Origin: a virus
Virus record (IMG/VR): IMGVR_UViG_3300027974_000045
Span: 1-54,558 of that record
Reading direction: 5' to 3' (one strand)
DNA: 54,558 bases
Both the position numbers and the translations under genes were made by a program. The notes beneath the pieces were generated by a model, which searched no databases, was not told where the DNA came from, and was given only the letters and a program-made list of their open reading frames with translations. The first letter of the stretch is position 1; every line of letters begins with the position of its first letter. Below, piece after piece: positions 39,024-51,200 of this stretch.

Positions 39024-40020
39024 CCCGTACGACCCCCAGATCGGCGCAGCCGCTGCCAAGAGCGCGGAGACGGCCGACAGGGCTATCGCCTTCGCCGAAA
39101 AATACCAGATGGAGGTCGTGGCTCCGCTGCTGAGGCAGAGCGCTGAGGCGTCTGCCAAGACGCAAGGCCAGCTCGGCGAGCTTTACGCCACGAACAAGGC
39201 GGGCATGGACCTCTCCATGGAGCGCTACAAGGAGTTCGGTATCCCCGCCGAGCAGCGCTATTACGACATGGTGTCGAAGTACTCCGAGCCCGCCGAGATG
39301 GAGCGTCAGGCCATGGCCGCCAAGGGCGACCTCGGCGTGGCGCAGGCCAACCAGTTTGAGGCGCTGCGTCGTCGGCAAGCGGCTGTCGGCATCGACCCCA
39401 CATCCCCGGCAGCCATTAGCGCGATGACCGACGCGTCGGTCATGGGTGCAGCGCAGGAAGCGTCGGCCATGAACCGGGCCCGTGGCGCAGCGCGCCAGCT
39501 GGGCATGCAGCTCACCGCCGACGGCGCAAACTTCGGGCGCGGCGGCCAGTCAGGTGTTCTCCAGTTCGGCGCAGGCGCGCAGGGCAACGCGATGGGTGGC
39601 GCAGGCGTCGCGAACAGCGCGCTCGGCGCAGCGGCTGGCGCGAGCAGCGGCATGATGCAGGGCTTCAACACAGGTCTGCAGGGCTACGGCCAGAACCTCA
39701 ACGCCTACACCAGCCTCGGCAACACCGCCATGAACGCGCAGGCGCAGCAGCAGGCGGCGCTCTACAGCGGCCTCGGCTCCATGGCGGGCTCGGCGGCAGG
39801 CGTCTATGCCGCTGGCGGCTTCTCGGACGTCCACTTGAAGGAAAACATCGAGCTGATCGGCCACACCCCCGAGGGGCTCGGCATTTATCGGTTCACCTAC
39901 GTCGGCGACCCGACCGTCTACGAGGGTGTCATGGCTCAGGAGGTCATGACCGTCCGGCCGGAAGCGGTCGGCTTTACCAACGACGGCTACATGTACGTCG
40001 ACTACGCACAGCTGGGGTAA
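38980..40020 (+). CDS. Internal virion protein with C-terminal S74-type self-cleaving chaperone domain
   Basis: 346 residues. The N-terminal 280 are Ala/Gln-rich helices, like podovirus ejection proteins. The C-terminal 65 are FSDVHLKENIELIGHTPEGL, then YRFTYVGDPTVYEGVMAQEV, the peptidase S74 (endosialidase intramolecular chaperone) signature with catalytic S282 and K287. Autocleavage would release an N-terminal chain of about 281 residues. S74 domains are best known from tail fibres and spikes; here the partner is a helical protein with no fibre sequence. Confidence 0.75.
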   Translation: MYRRYVCGGGKGTDNPYDPQIGAAAAKSAETADRAIAFAEKYQMEVVAPLLRQSAEASAKTQGQLGELYATNKAGMDLSMERYKEFGIPAEQRYYDMVSKYSEPAEMERQAMAAKGDLGVAQANQFEALRRRQAAVGIDPTSPAAISAMTDASVMGAAQEASAMNRARGAARQLGMQLTADGANFGRGGQSGVLQFGAGAQGNAMGGAGVANSALGAAAGASSGMMQGFNTGLQGYGQNLNAYTSLGNTAMNAQAQQQAALYSGLGSMAGSAAGVYAAGGFSDVHLKENIELIGHTPEGLGIYRFTYVGDPTVYEGVMAQEVMTVRPEAVGFTNDGYMYVDYAQLG

Positions 40021-40023
40021 ACC

Positions 40024-42258
40024 ATGGCCGGCCTTCCATCCTTCGGCGACAGCTTCTCGTCCGCCTTCAGTTCGACCTACGGCATGCTCAAGCAGAAGCA
40101 GAGCCAAGAGAAGGCGGATGAGCGCGCGGCAGCCGCCGAGGCGCGTGCGCAGGAGGATGCGGACTACCAGAAGGCCCAGCGCGACCGGCTCGACCGGCAG
40201 CGCGAAGCCGTGAACGCATCTGTCTTCAAGGTCAAGGACCCGGTGCTCGCGCCCGAAAACAACGCCAACCCCGTCAGGGCAGGTATCGACACCGCCCCCA
40301 CCATCACTGCGGACCTACCGTGGAAGACGGGCGAAACCGTGCAGGCTGCGGGGCTCCCGTTCGACCCCAACAACCCCGGCATCAAGCCGCAGCTGGAGGG
40401 GGCCACGTACACTCCAAAGGGTCTGCCCTTCCGTCCGCCTGAGCAGGAGCTGCTGGTGCCGAAGGCCCCGGCGCAACCCCCGCGCCCTGTGGCGGAGAAC
40501 GTCGTCCCGACCATGGTCGACGGCACGATCCGCTACATGCCGAAGGACGCGGTCGAAGAGCTGCAGGGCTCCGCGCGCACCCGCGCCATGGCGTCGGCCA
40601 TGAGTGAGTTCGACACAGCGATGAGCGTCAGCTTGAACGCCACGGCAGACGCTCAGGAAGACCGCGAGGTGGTCAAGAAGTCACGCGAGTTCGGTCAGAA
40701 GGTGGTTGACGCGTGGGGGATTTTCCAGACCGACCCCGTCAAAGGGCTGCAGTCACTTACGAACACGGCTTACAAAAGTCTGCCCGACGGGCAGGAGGCG
40801 TCGTTCGAGTACGACGCCAAGACCGGCAACGCTATGATGACGTTCAAGGCGCGCACCGACAAAGGGCTGATAACTGTCGGCGAGCCTCAAACGCTGCCCG
40901 CCACGGAGTGGTTCAAGCGGGGGATGGCACTGGCGGACCCGGCGGCATTTGCGACGTACCTCACGCAGTCCAGCGAGGATGCGTTTCGCGCGCTCACCCT
41001 GAAATATGCCGGCAACAACGACGCCCGCGCCGCTGCCGCAGAAGCCCGAGCCGCCGCCCTGCACCCCGCGCAGCTCCGCGCAGCTACTGCGGGCGCTACC
41101 GCCGCAGAGCAGGAGACCGACATCAATGGGTTGAAGATCGCCGGAGCTGTCGCAGGTACAGCGCGCGACCCCGCCGTTGGCTCCTACATCGCGGAGGCCG
41201 CTACAAAGGCCATCCCGGGACTGGTCGTGACGAGCGACTTCAGGGACGAGGCCGCAAACAAGAAGGCCGGCGGCGTCAGCGACAGCTACCACAAGTACGG
41301 CGCAGCCCGCGACTTCCGCATCCCGCAGGGTATGACGTCCGCGCAGGTGGCGGCCAAGCTCAAGGGTACGTTCGGCGCAGGCTACGATGTCGTGGACGAG
41401 GGAGACCATGTCCACGTCGAGCCCTCGCCTGCGTGGTCTCCCAAGATTGCAGGGTTCACCGGCACGACGCCGGCTGTTGACCAAAAGACGCGGGACCGCG
41501 TCGACACGTCTGTTAACCAGATCGTTGTGGACGCGGCAAAGCGCAACGAGGACCCTCTGCCGGCTCTGCGGATTTACTATAAAAACTCGTCGGGTCAGGC
41601 GAGGGCGTACCTCGACAGTCAGTTGGTACGGCCGCGTCCCGACGAGGGGGCCGCCGCCTCGACAGGCTCCACAGAAGAAAAACGGCCAGCCGCTGGCGAT
41701 CGGCGTCCTGATCCGAAAGAGAGGGTTGTGGACGGTGTCACGGTTGTCGACACTAGCGCAGGCGGCGCGCTCAGTCGGTCCCTTAACCAAGCCGGCAAGG
41801 GGATGTCGCAGGTAAACGCCGAGATGCAGCGTAAACCTGTCGAGCAGTTCAACGCGCTTGTTGCAAGCGGGAGGGTCACGACGTCGGACATTGCGCGTGT
41901 TCGCAGATACCCGGCCGGAGAAATCTTTCTGTCCCCCGCAGCGCGCAAGGTTCTCGGCCTCCCCGCGGCAACGCCGGTGGCCGCCCCCAAGGCACAGCCG
42001 CCCGTGCGTGTCGGTCTCCCAGACGTGGGAAAGATGATGCGCGACGCTGGCGAAAAAGCGGGGAAAGCGGAGGCCGACAAGCGCGTACGCGAAGCCCGGC
42101 CCCAAGTCGACGCGCTCAACAAGGCGGTGGCCAACGGCACAGCCACCCGCGAGCAGGCACTGGACGTGGCGCAGCGCTTCAGCCGCTACCCGGCGGTCAA
42201 GAGCATCGTGTCGCCTGCGGCGCTGCGTTATATCTCCTCTGTGTGGGATAAGAAGTAA
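40024..42258 (+). CDS. Virion protein with M15/VanY-like peptidoglycan peptidase domain
   Basis: 744 residues. The N-terminal half is helical and charged. A zinc peptidase motif set lies at 421-464: SYHKYGAARD (H423, D430) and GDHVHVE (H462, H464), with GLVVTSDFRD before it. This is the D-Ala-D-Ala carboxypeptidase/M15-like arrangement used by virion-associated lysins to open a hole in the cell wall for genome entry. The C-terminus has two helical repeat segments of the form L-N-x-V/A-A-N-G and R-Y-P (residues about 610-630 and 700-725). It is expected to be ejected with the neighbouring proteins. Confidence 0.75.
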   Translation: MAGLPSFGDSFSSAFSSTYGMLKQKQSQEKADERAAAAEARAQEDADYQKAQRDRLDRQREAVNASVFKVKDPVLAPENNANPVRAGIDTAPTITADLPWKTGETVQAAGLPFDPNNPGIKPQLEGATYTPKGLPFRPPEQELLVPKAPAQPPRPVAENVVPTMVDGTIRYMPKDAVEELQGSARTRAMASAMSEFDTAMSVSLNATADAQEDREVVKKSREFGQKVVDAWGIFQTDPVKGLQSLTNTAYKSLPDGQEASFEYDAKTGNAMMTFKARTDKGLITVGEPQTLPATEWFKRGMALADPAAFATYLTQSSEDAFRALTLKYAGNNDARAAAAEARAAALHPAQLRAATAGATAAEQETDINGLKIAGAVAGTARDPAVGSYIAEAATKAIPGLVVTSDFRDEAANKKAGGVSDSYHKYGAARDFRIPQGMTSAQVAAKLKGTFGAGYDVVDEGDHVHVEPSPAWSPKIAGFTGTTPAVDQKTRDRVDTSVNQIVVDAAKRNEDPLPALRIYYKNSSGQARAYLDSQLVRPRPDEGAAASTGSTEEKRPAAGDRRPDPKERVVDGVTVVDTSAGGALSRSLNQAGKGMSQVNAEMQRKPVEQFNALVASGRVTTSDIARVRRYPAGEIFLSPAARKVLGLPAATPVAAPKAQPPVRVGLPDVGKMMRDAGEKAGKAEADKRVREARPQVDALNKAVANGTATREQALDVAQRFSRYPAVKSIVSPAALRYISSVWDKK

Positions 42259-45200
42259 TGCCCGGAGAACTCGTCCCGCTACCCGGCGGCGGTTTCGGCG
42301 TCACGCGTGGCGACGAGACGCCTGACGACGTACTTCGCGCCTACGGCTACACGCCCGCCCCGCCCGTCGGAGGCAAGCGCAAGCCCTTCGCGGCAGGCTT
42401 CGACGCAGCGGCCACAGGGCTGACGGCCGGCCTACCATACGCCGTGCGCCAAGTCACCGGCGGCACCACGGCGCGTGAGGAGTACGACTACAAGCAGAAG
42501 CTCCGCGAGAGCGCCGCCCGCCAGCAGGAACTCCTGCCCGGCGGCCCGGCGTGGTTCGACAACGCTCCGCTCGGTCAAGTCATCTACGAGAACCTCGCCT
42601 ACCCGGCCCCCCAGATGGTCGCGCAGGTTGCTGGCGGTCTGGTCGGCGGTGCGGTGGGCTCCCTCGCGGGCCCCGGCCCCGGCACGGCCATCGGCGCGGG
42701 TCTTGGCGCTGGTGCTGTCGGCTCGCCCTTCTACGTGGGGTCCAACGTCGCGCGTGCGACCGAGGACGGCCAGAAGAACCTGACGGCTCAGGCGGCTGGC
42801 CGCTCCATCGGCATCGCCGGCGTCCAGTCGCTTCTCGACGTTCCGGTGGCCGCGTTTGCTCCGGGTGTCGGCAAGCTCATCCCCGGCGCAGGCGGGTTTG
42901 CTGGCAACGTCTTGACCCGCGCCGCCAAGGGTGCGGCCCTCGCCGCTCCGCTGGAGGCCGGCACTGAAGTCCTGCAGCAGGCCGGCGAGCGCTACGCCGC
43001 CGGGCTCGACCTCGTGTCGCCGGATGCGGGTAACGAGTATTTCCGAGCGGGGACACTCGGCGGCCTGCTCGGCGGCATTACTGGCGGCGTCGGCGGCCCG
43101 TTCAACGTCAAGCGTACGCCTGCGGCGGTCCCGACACCCACGGCCAACGCCATGCAGGCCGGCGCACCTGTCGACATCTTGCAGATCGGCGGCCCGACCT
43201 ACGACGCCCGGGGCCTCGAGGATTACGGCATCGCGCAACAGCGCGCGAACTACATGGCCGCCGCCCCCGTCGGCGCGCAGTCCGACCTGTTCCAGTTCCC
43301 GCTCGTCGAGCCCGAGCCTGTCGTTCAGCAGGAGGACATGGCGGCAGCGCCGCCGCGCGACAACCGCACCGAGGACCTGTTCGAGTACGCTCCCACGGCT
43401 GAGGTGCGGTCGCAGTTCTCCCCGAACAGCGTCGTGGCCGCGGTGCGGGAAGCCGTTGCCCCGAGGGACGAGGCCGGTAACCGGATCAAGAACAAGAAAG
43501 GCGAACTGGTCGAAGGCAAACTGGATAACTGGTCCCTGCAGTTGGTCAACAAGGTCAACAACCTGATCTTCACCGGCAACGACGAAGAGCTGGCCGCCTA
43601 CGTCGACGCCGCGCAGGAGACACTCCAGACCGCCAAGTTGTCGGGGAAGACGATCGCCTACCGCGAGGCGGCCCTCGGCGCAGCGGCCGGCATCGCCAAG
43701 GCCCACGGCGACCTGATGGGCACGGCTCGTGGTATCGAGGGACTGCGCACGCCGCCTGTCGCCAAGGAAGCGCCGGCCATCGCTGAGCCCCCGGCACCCA
43801 TCCCGACGCCGGACGCCCTGCAGCCCGAGGCGCAGTTTGCTCAGGCGGCGCAGACCGTGGCGGATACTGAGCGTAGGGACGCTCAGCTTTCGGAGGACGC
43901 CAAGAGGCAGGACCTTCTCGATTACGTGCTCAATGCACCGGACACCGTCGATCCCGTTCGCCGGTTCGTCGCGCTGCTGAAGCGAAACGGCCTCGAGCCG
44001 ACGCTCCGTGGTTACGAGACCAAGAAAATCGACAGTGCCGTGACGTTCGCAGCGATGCCGGAGCCTGAGCCGGAGTTTGCTGACTTCGACCCCGGCCCGC
44101 AGGAAGATGGCGTCGGCTCGCTGGAAGCCATGATCCCCGAGCGTGGGACCGTGCGCAGCCAGCCTCAGCCCCGGCCTGCCCCGCTGCCCAAGCCCGAGGC
44201 CCCGCCTCTGGTCATGCGTACCTACAGTGACGAGGACATCGCCAACATCGAGGCGGCTGCCGTGCGTCGTGCGGCCAAGGCTGCGAAGCTGGCGACCGCT
44301 GCGGCGGATGCCATGCCCACCGGGCCCAAGCAAACGGAGATGTTCACCCCCAAGGGGAAGGTCACCGCGACCGTCGAGAAGGCCATGAAGCGGGCGGCCG
44401 ACGCCGCCGAGGAGCGGCGTGCTGCTGCCAAGGCCCGCCGCGATGCGACCAACGCGAAGACCAAGGCCACCCGGGAAGCCAACAGGGCGGCCCAGCAGGC
44501 GGCGAGAGAAGCCGAGCAGCGGGCTGCCGAGGAAGCTGCAGCCAAGGCGGCAGCCCAGCCCAAACCCAAACCCAAACCCGCCCCGGCAAAAACGGACGCA
44601 CCGACGCAGCCGCGTGCAAAACTGACGTTGCCTCCCAAGGCCGCAGCGGCGGCCGACACGTCGAAGGCGAAAGAGAAGCCCGAGGCTACGGCGACGGCGG
44701 AGCCTGCCGAGAAGGTCGCCGAGTTCAAGACCGCCAAGGGTTCGACCTACAAGGTCAACGCTGACGGCACGACCACGCGCGACAAGGCTGCACGGCCGGA
44801 GCATCCCGGCAAGGCGGAGCGCGGCCCCCAACCTACGTCCGAGGACACTTTCTACGCCACGAAAGAGCAGGCCGACGCGCTGGCGATCATGCAGGCGAAG
44901 GGCGGCCCGCGCACCCGGGTGATCCGCGATCGCAACAGCTACGCGGTCGAATACGTCGAGGGCCCTGACGCCGGCAAACTCGTGAAGGGCTCAGTCATCA
45001 CGCCCTCGCGCACGCCTGCTGTGGGACTGCTGCCCGTTGAACTGTGGGACGGCGGCAAGCGCATCCACTTCGGCAACGAGATCGTCTCGACGTCGGCAGC
45101 CGAACCGAAAGCCCCGCCCGCCGCAGAGGCGGCCAAGAAAACGTCGCAAGCCCGGTCGGCCCCGGCCGCTGAGACCCAGACCACGACTGCCGAGAAGCCC

Positions 45201-48200
45201 GCTGCACCGCCCGAGTTCAAGGCCCCTGCGGGCGGCATCACCCAAGAGGATGCTGTGGCGTGGGCGACGGCTCGCGCCAACAGTTTGGGCATCCGCGACA
45301 ACGACCCTATCCGCGCAGCACTGGCGGACGGTGCCCGCACGCAGGTCCAGTACAAGCAGGGCCTGCTCACCCCCGGCGCGTTCAACGCCAAGGTTCCCCC
45401 TGACGGCCCGAGAAAGACCGCGTGGCTGATGGGCGCGCAGTGGGCCATGACCCAGCGGGCCGCCGCGCCTGAGGTCAACGCCACTCCCGAACCCAAGGGC
45501 GACCCCGTCGAGAAGATGGTGGAGCGGAAGGCCGCGAAAGCTGCGGCCACGCTCGAGCCCGCCCCCGAGCCCACACCTGCCCCCGAGCAGCGGGCCAGCA
45601 AAGAGACCATGGCCGCCGTCAAGAAGGCGTGGCAGGCGATCGACAGGAAGGTCGACAAAATCCGCGACGACCTCTCCGAGTACATCGACACCGGGAATTA
45701 CAAGACCAACAAGCAAATTGTGGCCTACGCCGCCAAGCTGAACAAGGCCGGCGTCATCGACGATGGCACACTGGCCGAGATCGAGCGCACCATGTCCGAC
45801 AAGGACATGGGCTGGGGCAACGTCGACACTGATTTCAACTTCGCCATCGACGAGTACGAGAGCCGGCTCAAGGAAGAGGCGAAGGCTGAGCTTGGAGGAG
45901 GCACCGCCCGACAGGAAGCCGTCACCCGCCGCGGACTGGTGGGCGGCCTCATGGGCGCGGCCGCCACGCTGGCGGCCGGTGCCGCGAAGGCTAAGACTGC
46001 GCTGGCCGGCACCTCGTTTGCCGACGCCATCGGCCCGAAAGGCTGGGTGGCGGACGCGTTCGAGCGGGGCCAGTGGCTTTACGACGCTGACCTTTCCAAG
46101 GCAGTCGCGTGGGTGCGCGACAACAGCACCAACCCCGCTCACCGCGACCTCGCCCGGCTGCTGATGTTGGGCGGTTTCGGTAAAGGCGCGACGCTGTCCA
46201 TCGCTCCCCCCGGCGCGGTGTTCGGTCTGGCAGGTCTCACAGAGTTTAAGGGCGACCACATTGCCGTTAAACTGATGATGAAAAACGGCGACCAGACCGC
46301 GTGGAACAACGGTCTATCCGAAGAAACCCTGCTGCACGAAGCCATCCACGCGTGGGTGATGGCTCGGTATGAGGGTGTCGGCACGTACCTCTCCCGCAAT
46401 CTGGAAATCCTGAAGATCGCTCCGGTCGAAGGCGAGCCGTTTGTCGCGGCTTTCCGCGAGCTGTGGCGGACTGTGAGCGGTCGGCTGGAAAAAGAGTTCG
46501 ACTTCGAAAACAAAAGTGCGGATGATCCCATTTTTGACGACCCGCGCATGTTGAATCTCCGCGAGGCATGGGGCTCGCCGGACGAGCTGCTGGTGCGCGT
46601 GTTCGTTGACCCCTACACACGGGAGTGGCTCAAGACCCACGACATGGACGGTCGGGTGGTCAAGCCCGCCGACGCCAAGCCGTCGCTGTGGGACAAGATC
46701 GTCAAGTTCTTCGGCGACATGCTGGGCATCAAGGCCGCGCCGACCCGTGCAGCGTTCGACGAGCTGATGGACGCCGGCACACGCCTGCTGAAGGCCGGCA
46801 CGCTGGACCCGGCAGACCTGAAGGTCGCCAGTGCGATGAACGCCGAGCTGGCTAAGGAGACTACGCGGGCTGAGACCACGGCGGCTGACCCCGAGCCTCG
46901 TGGCGGCCTGTACGGCGACTTTCTTGCGGCGTCGTACCCTGACGTCCTCGATGATCTGGACGGCGAGGGGTACGTCAGGCGTATCGACGCGGAGCCCGCG
47001 ATCGAGTGGATCGCCTCGCACCCCGAGAAAAATCTGGAGCACCTGTCGACGCTGGCGCAGGTCATGCTTGACGCAGGTCTCGGCAAAGGCATCGACGTTT
47101 CAGTCTACTCTGAAGACTGGCTGGACAAGAACCCTGACGCGGAACCCGGCTTGGAGAACGCCCACGGGTATGTGCGGCAGGGGGTGTCCCCAGACAGCCG
47201 CCACGAGGTGGTTCTGGCACAGGCCAGAGGCACGTACATGGGCGACCTCCTCCGCGACGGGTTGTCTCCCGTCGCGTTTATGCACGAGGCTTTCCACGCG
47301 TGGGTCGGGGGGAGGATCGGTACGCTGCGGCGCTATACGTCCGATCAGGTCACTCCGGTTACAGTGCTGCGCAACGCGCCTGCAGAGATCAAGCAACTGC
47401 ACAAGCTGTTCCGCGAGTTTGTCAATATGCCGGCGACAGACCATATAGATAACCTGCTCGATCAAGCCTCTAACCTCCACAGCGGCGTGATCCAGATGTT
47501 TAGTTACGCCAAGACAAACATGGACGAGTTTGCCGCTGTTATACTGACCGAGCCCTATGTGCGGTGGGTGCTCAAAAACACTGCCATGGATGGCCTGCCG
47601 GTCAACGCAGACAGGAAGTCCGCGTGGGACCGCATCATGGACTGGATGGCGAGCCTGTTCCAACTGCCTCCTCGTAAAACCCGGCAGGTCAGGTCAGCGC
47701 TGGACGAACTCTCCGAAGCGTTTGACAAAACGCTCGCCGCTGTAGGTCGGCTGCCGTCGGACAACAGCGTCGCCGAGGGCGATTACGCCTACATCGAGAG
47801 CAGGAAGGCCAGACGCTTTGCTGCAAGCGGCCCCGACCGTATCGCTAAACTTGAGCCCGAGGGCGGAGCCAGACCCCGCCAAAACATCGACCAGCGCCAG
47901 ACCGACCGGCCCGAGACCGACGTGGCGCGGGAGATCGACGACTACCTCAGGGCCAGCGACGCCGCCAAGGCCGACAAGTTCTCGCCCGAGGACTACGCCA
48001 AATTCCGCGCCCGCCTTGATGCGCTCGGGCTGGCGTCGGTGCAGCTGATGGTCCGCAAGCCTGTCATGGGTGAGAAGTTCACCGGCTACTTCGGGCCCAA
48101 CACGAAGGGCCAGCGCCTGATCACCCTGTTGCTCGGCAACGATGGTAAACTCAGGACGCTGAACCACGAGGTCATCCACGCCCTGCGTGACATGGGCGCG

Positions 48201-51200
48201 TTCTCTGACAGCGAGTGGGCGTCCCTCACCCTTATCGCCAAGTCCGCGGGCACACGGCTCGAGGACGCCAAGGCACGCTACGGCGGCAATATTGCCTACC
48301 AGAACAAAGATGGTAGCGTGAACGAGGACGCCATCGTCGAGGAAGTGGTGGCGGATATGTTCGGGGACTGGGCGCAAAAGCGCGCTACCTTCCCGGGCCG
48401 CGCCTCGGCGCTGTTCGATCGCATCGGGCGGTTCTTCCACCTGCTGCACGACACCCTGCGCACGGGGCGCGGCTGGCCCCAACAGTCCCTCACCCAGATT
48501 TTCAACGACATCGACAGCGGCAAGATCGGCGCGCGAGGTAACCCAAGCTCCCAGATGCGTGAGGGCCCCGGCCGCATGAGCCTTGGCCCGACAGCCCAGA
48601 GCGCAGGCAACGTCCTGAAGAACGTCATCGCCGACAGGGGCCAGCGCTACCCGGCCATGGCGGTCATGAGCCCGAAGCTGATCGAGATGGGGGACAAGCT
48701 GGGGCTGACGGCCCTGCGCACCTACCAGCGCCTGCTTGACCTGAGCGCCGCCGTGGTCTCCCGCCACAACACCCAGTTCGAACAGCTGTCCACCGACGCC
48801 GACGCCCTGCCCGTGGCAGCCCGGGCCAGCGCCAACAAGCTGATCGAGACCATGACCCGCAAGGGCTTGTGGGCGTTCAACCCCGGCTATCTGGCCAGCC
48901 CACCGCAGGTGGACGCCGCACTGGCCGCACAGTTCAACGCCATGCCGGTCAAGGCGCAGGAGGCCATCAAGTCCGCCTTCAGCCTGATGCGCCAGACGCT
49001 GCTGGAAAAGAAGGCCGCCGTCATGGAAGCAGTGGGCAGCGAGTACGACGCCCTGATCCGTGGCGCGACTAGCACTGGCGACACCGCCGAGGCTGCCCGG
49101 TTGACCCGGGCCAAGGCCAAGGAGCTGACCCGCTTCCGCTCCCTGCTGTCGATCAACGAGGGCATGCCCTACGCGCCTCTCCGCAGGTTCGGGGACTACG
49201 TGGTCGTCGGCACCTCGCAAGCCTACCTCGACGCTGTCGAGGCCGCGCGCAGCGGCACGGGCACGTGGGACACCGTGACCAGCATGCAGAAGGACGACCG
49301 GCACTACTTCGTCGACTTTGCCGAGAACGCTGCTGCGCAGGCATCCATGCTGGCGCGTGTGACGGCCGCCTACGACGTGCCTTACGCCTTCAAGAAAGAC
49401 GACCGCGTGGACCGCGGTGTTGGCCAACCCATGTTCAGCATTTTCCAGCGCCTGCAGAAAATGATCGAGGACGAGGAACTGGACCCGGTCGCCACGCGCC
49501 GCCTCCAGAAGATGGCCACCGAGATGTACCTCGGCGCACTGGCCGCCACCTCTGCTCGCAAGTCCGAGCTGCATCGCCGGCTGGTGGCCAGCGAGGACCT
49601 CGACATGATGCGGGGTATCATCCAGCAGGGGCGGGCGGACGCCCACTTCATCGGTGCGGTCAAGAACAACAGCCAAGTGCTGGACGCACTGGCCGAGGCC
49701 AAGCAGCAGGCAGAGGTGCGTGGGGCCACGGCTGACGAGCGGGCACAGAACGCCACCATGCGCGGCCCCCGTCAGGCGGTGCTCAACGAGGTGCTGCTGC
49801 GCCACGCAGCCAACCTCGACCAGCCCCCGCCCAACACGCTGGTGGACGCTGCCACGAGCCTGACGTCCATGTGGATGCTCAGCACCAGCCCGAGCTACTT
49901 CCTGCAGCAGGCGCTGCAGCCGATGGTCTTCTCGGTGCCGGCCGCCGCTGCCCGCTACGGCTACGGCCCTGCCATGTCGACCCTGATGAAGGGCTACAAG
50001 CAAATCGTCGGCGCATGGGGTGGCTCCGGTGTCACCGGCCCGCTGGACATCGACCAGCTCGACGAGCAGTACCGCCCCCTCGCCCACTTCCTCGCCGAGC
50101 GTAACCGCCTCGACGTCGGGATCGACAAGGACATGGGCAGCTGGACCTCGGGTGGCGACAACCCGGCCGCTGTCGTGTGGCGCACCATCGACGGCAAGCT
50201 GCGCGGGATCACCCGCAAGGCCGAGATGGTCAACCGCCTGTCCACGGCGGTCATGGTCTACGATCTGGAGCTGGCGGCCACGGCCAAGGCTCCGGTCAAC
50301 TTCGACCCCGGGGCCTACACCGCCTATCGCGACGACTTCGCCACGGCCCACCCCGACCTGACGCCGATGACGCCCGAGCAGTTCGCGGCGGCCAACCAAG
50401 CGCTGAAGCTGATCGACGACACCCACGGCGACTACAGCACGGCGTCGGCTCCCCGTTTCCTGCGCGGCAACTTCGCCCGGCTGATCACCCAGTTCCGCAA
50501 GTTCCAGATCATGACGGTCACCCTCTACGCCCAGTCGATCAAGGACGCGTTCTTCGCGCCCAACATCGACCCGGTGGAGCGGGCCGTCGCACGTCGCACC
50601 ATCGCCTACCTGCTGGGTCACGCTGCCCTGTTCGCCGGCGCTGTCGGCCTGCCGGGAGCCATGATGGCCATGGCGGTGCTGGAGGCGGTGCTCGACACGG
50701 TGGATGACGACGAGCCCCACGACGTCGAGGAGATGTTGCGCAAGGCCATCGGCAACGACGCCATCGCCGACCTCCTGCTCAAGGGTGCGCCGACACTGGC
50801 GGGGCTGGACCTGTCCGGCTCGCTGGGCCAAGGCGCGTCCCTGTCGCTGGCCCCCTACTCCGACCCGCCCCTCGATCGTCAGGGCTACGAGAAGTACGTG
50901 TTCGCCCTGACGGGCCCGGCCATCGGCGGCGTGGGGGCGAACCTGTTCAAGGGCATCGGCCTCATGCGTGAGGGCGAATACTACAAGGGCCTCGAGGCCA
51001 TGATGCCCAAGGGTATCGCCAACGGCATGCGGTCCTACCGCGAGGGCACCGAGGGGATCACCAACGTGCGCGGCGACGTGCTCGATCAGGTGGACGCCTA
51101 CACCACGGCGGCCGGGGTCCTCGGCCTGCGCACCTCGCGCCGGGCTGACCAGCAGGAAGCCGTCGGCCGCAAGATCGAACTCGACACGTTCTTCAAGCGC

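Noticed and set aside
47694-50831. Very long minus-strand open frame (about 1045 codons) opposite the polyvalent gene
   Set aside because: Composition is His/Arg/Gly/Val shadow of GC-rich coding sequence on the plus strand; no start signal or known motif. The same holds for long antisense frames at 2279-3703, 30791-32854 and 42432-44831.
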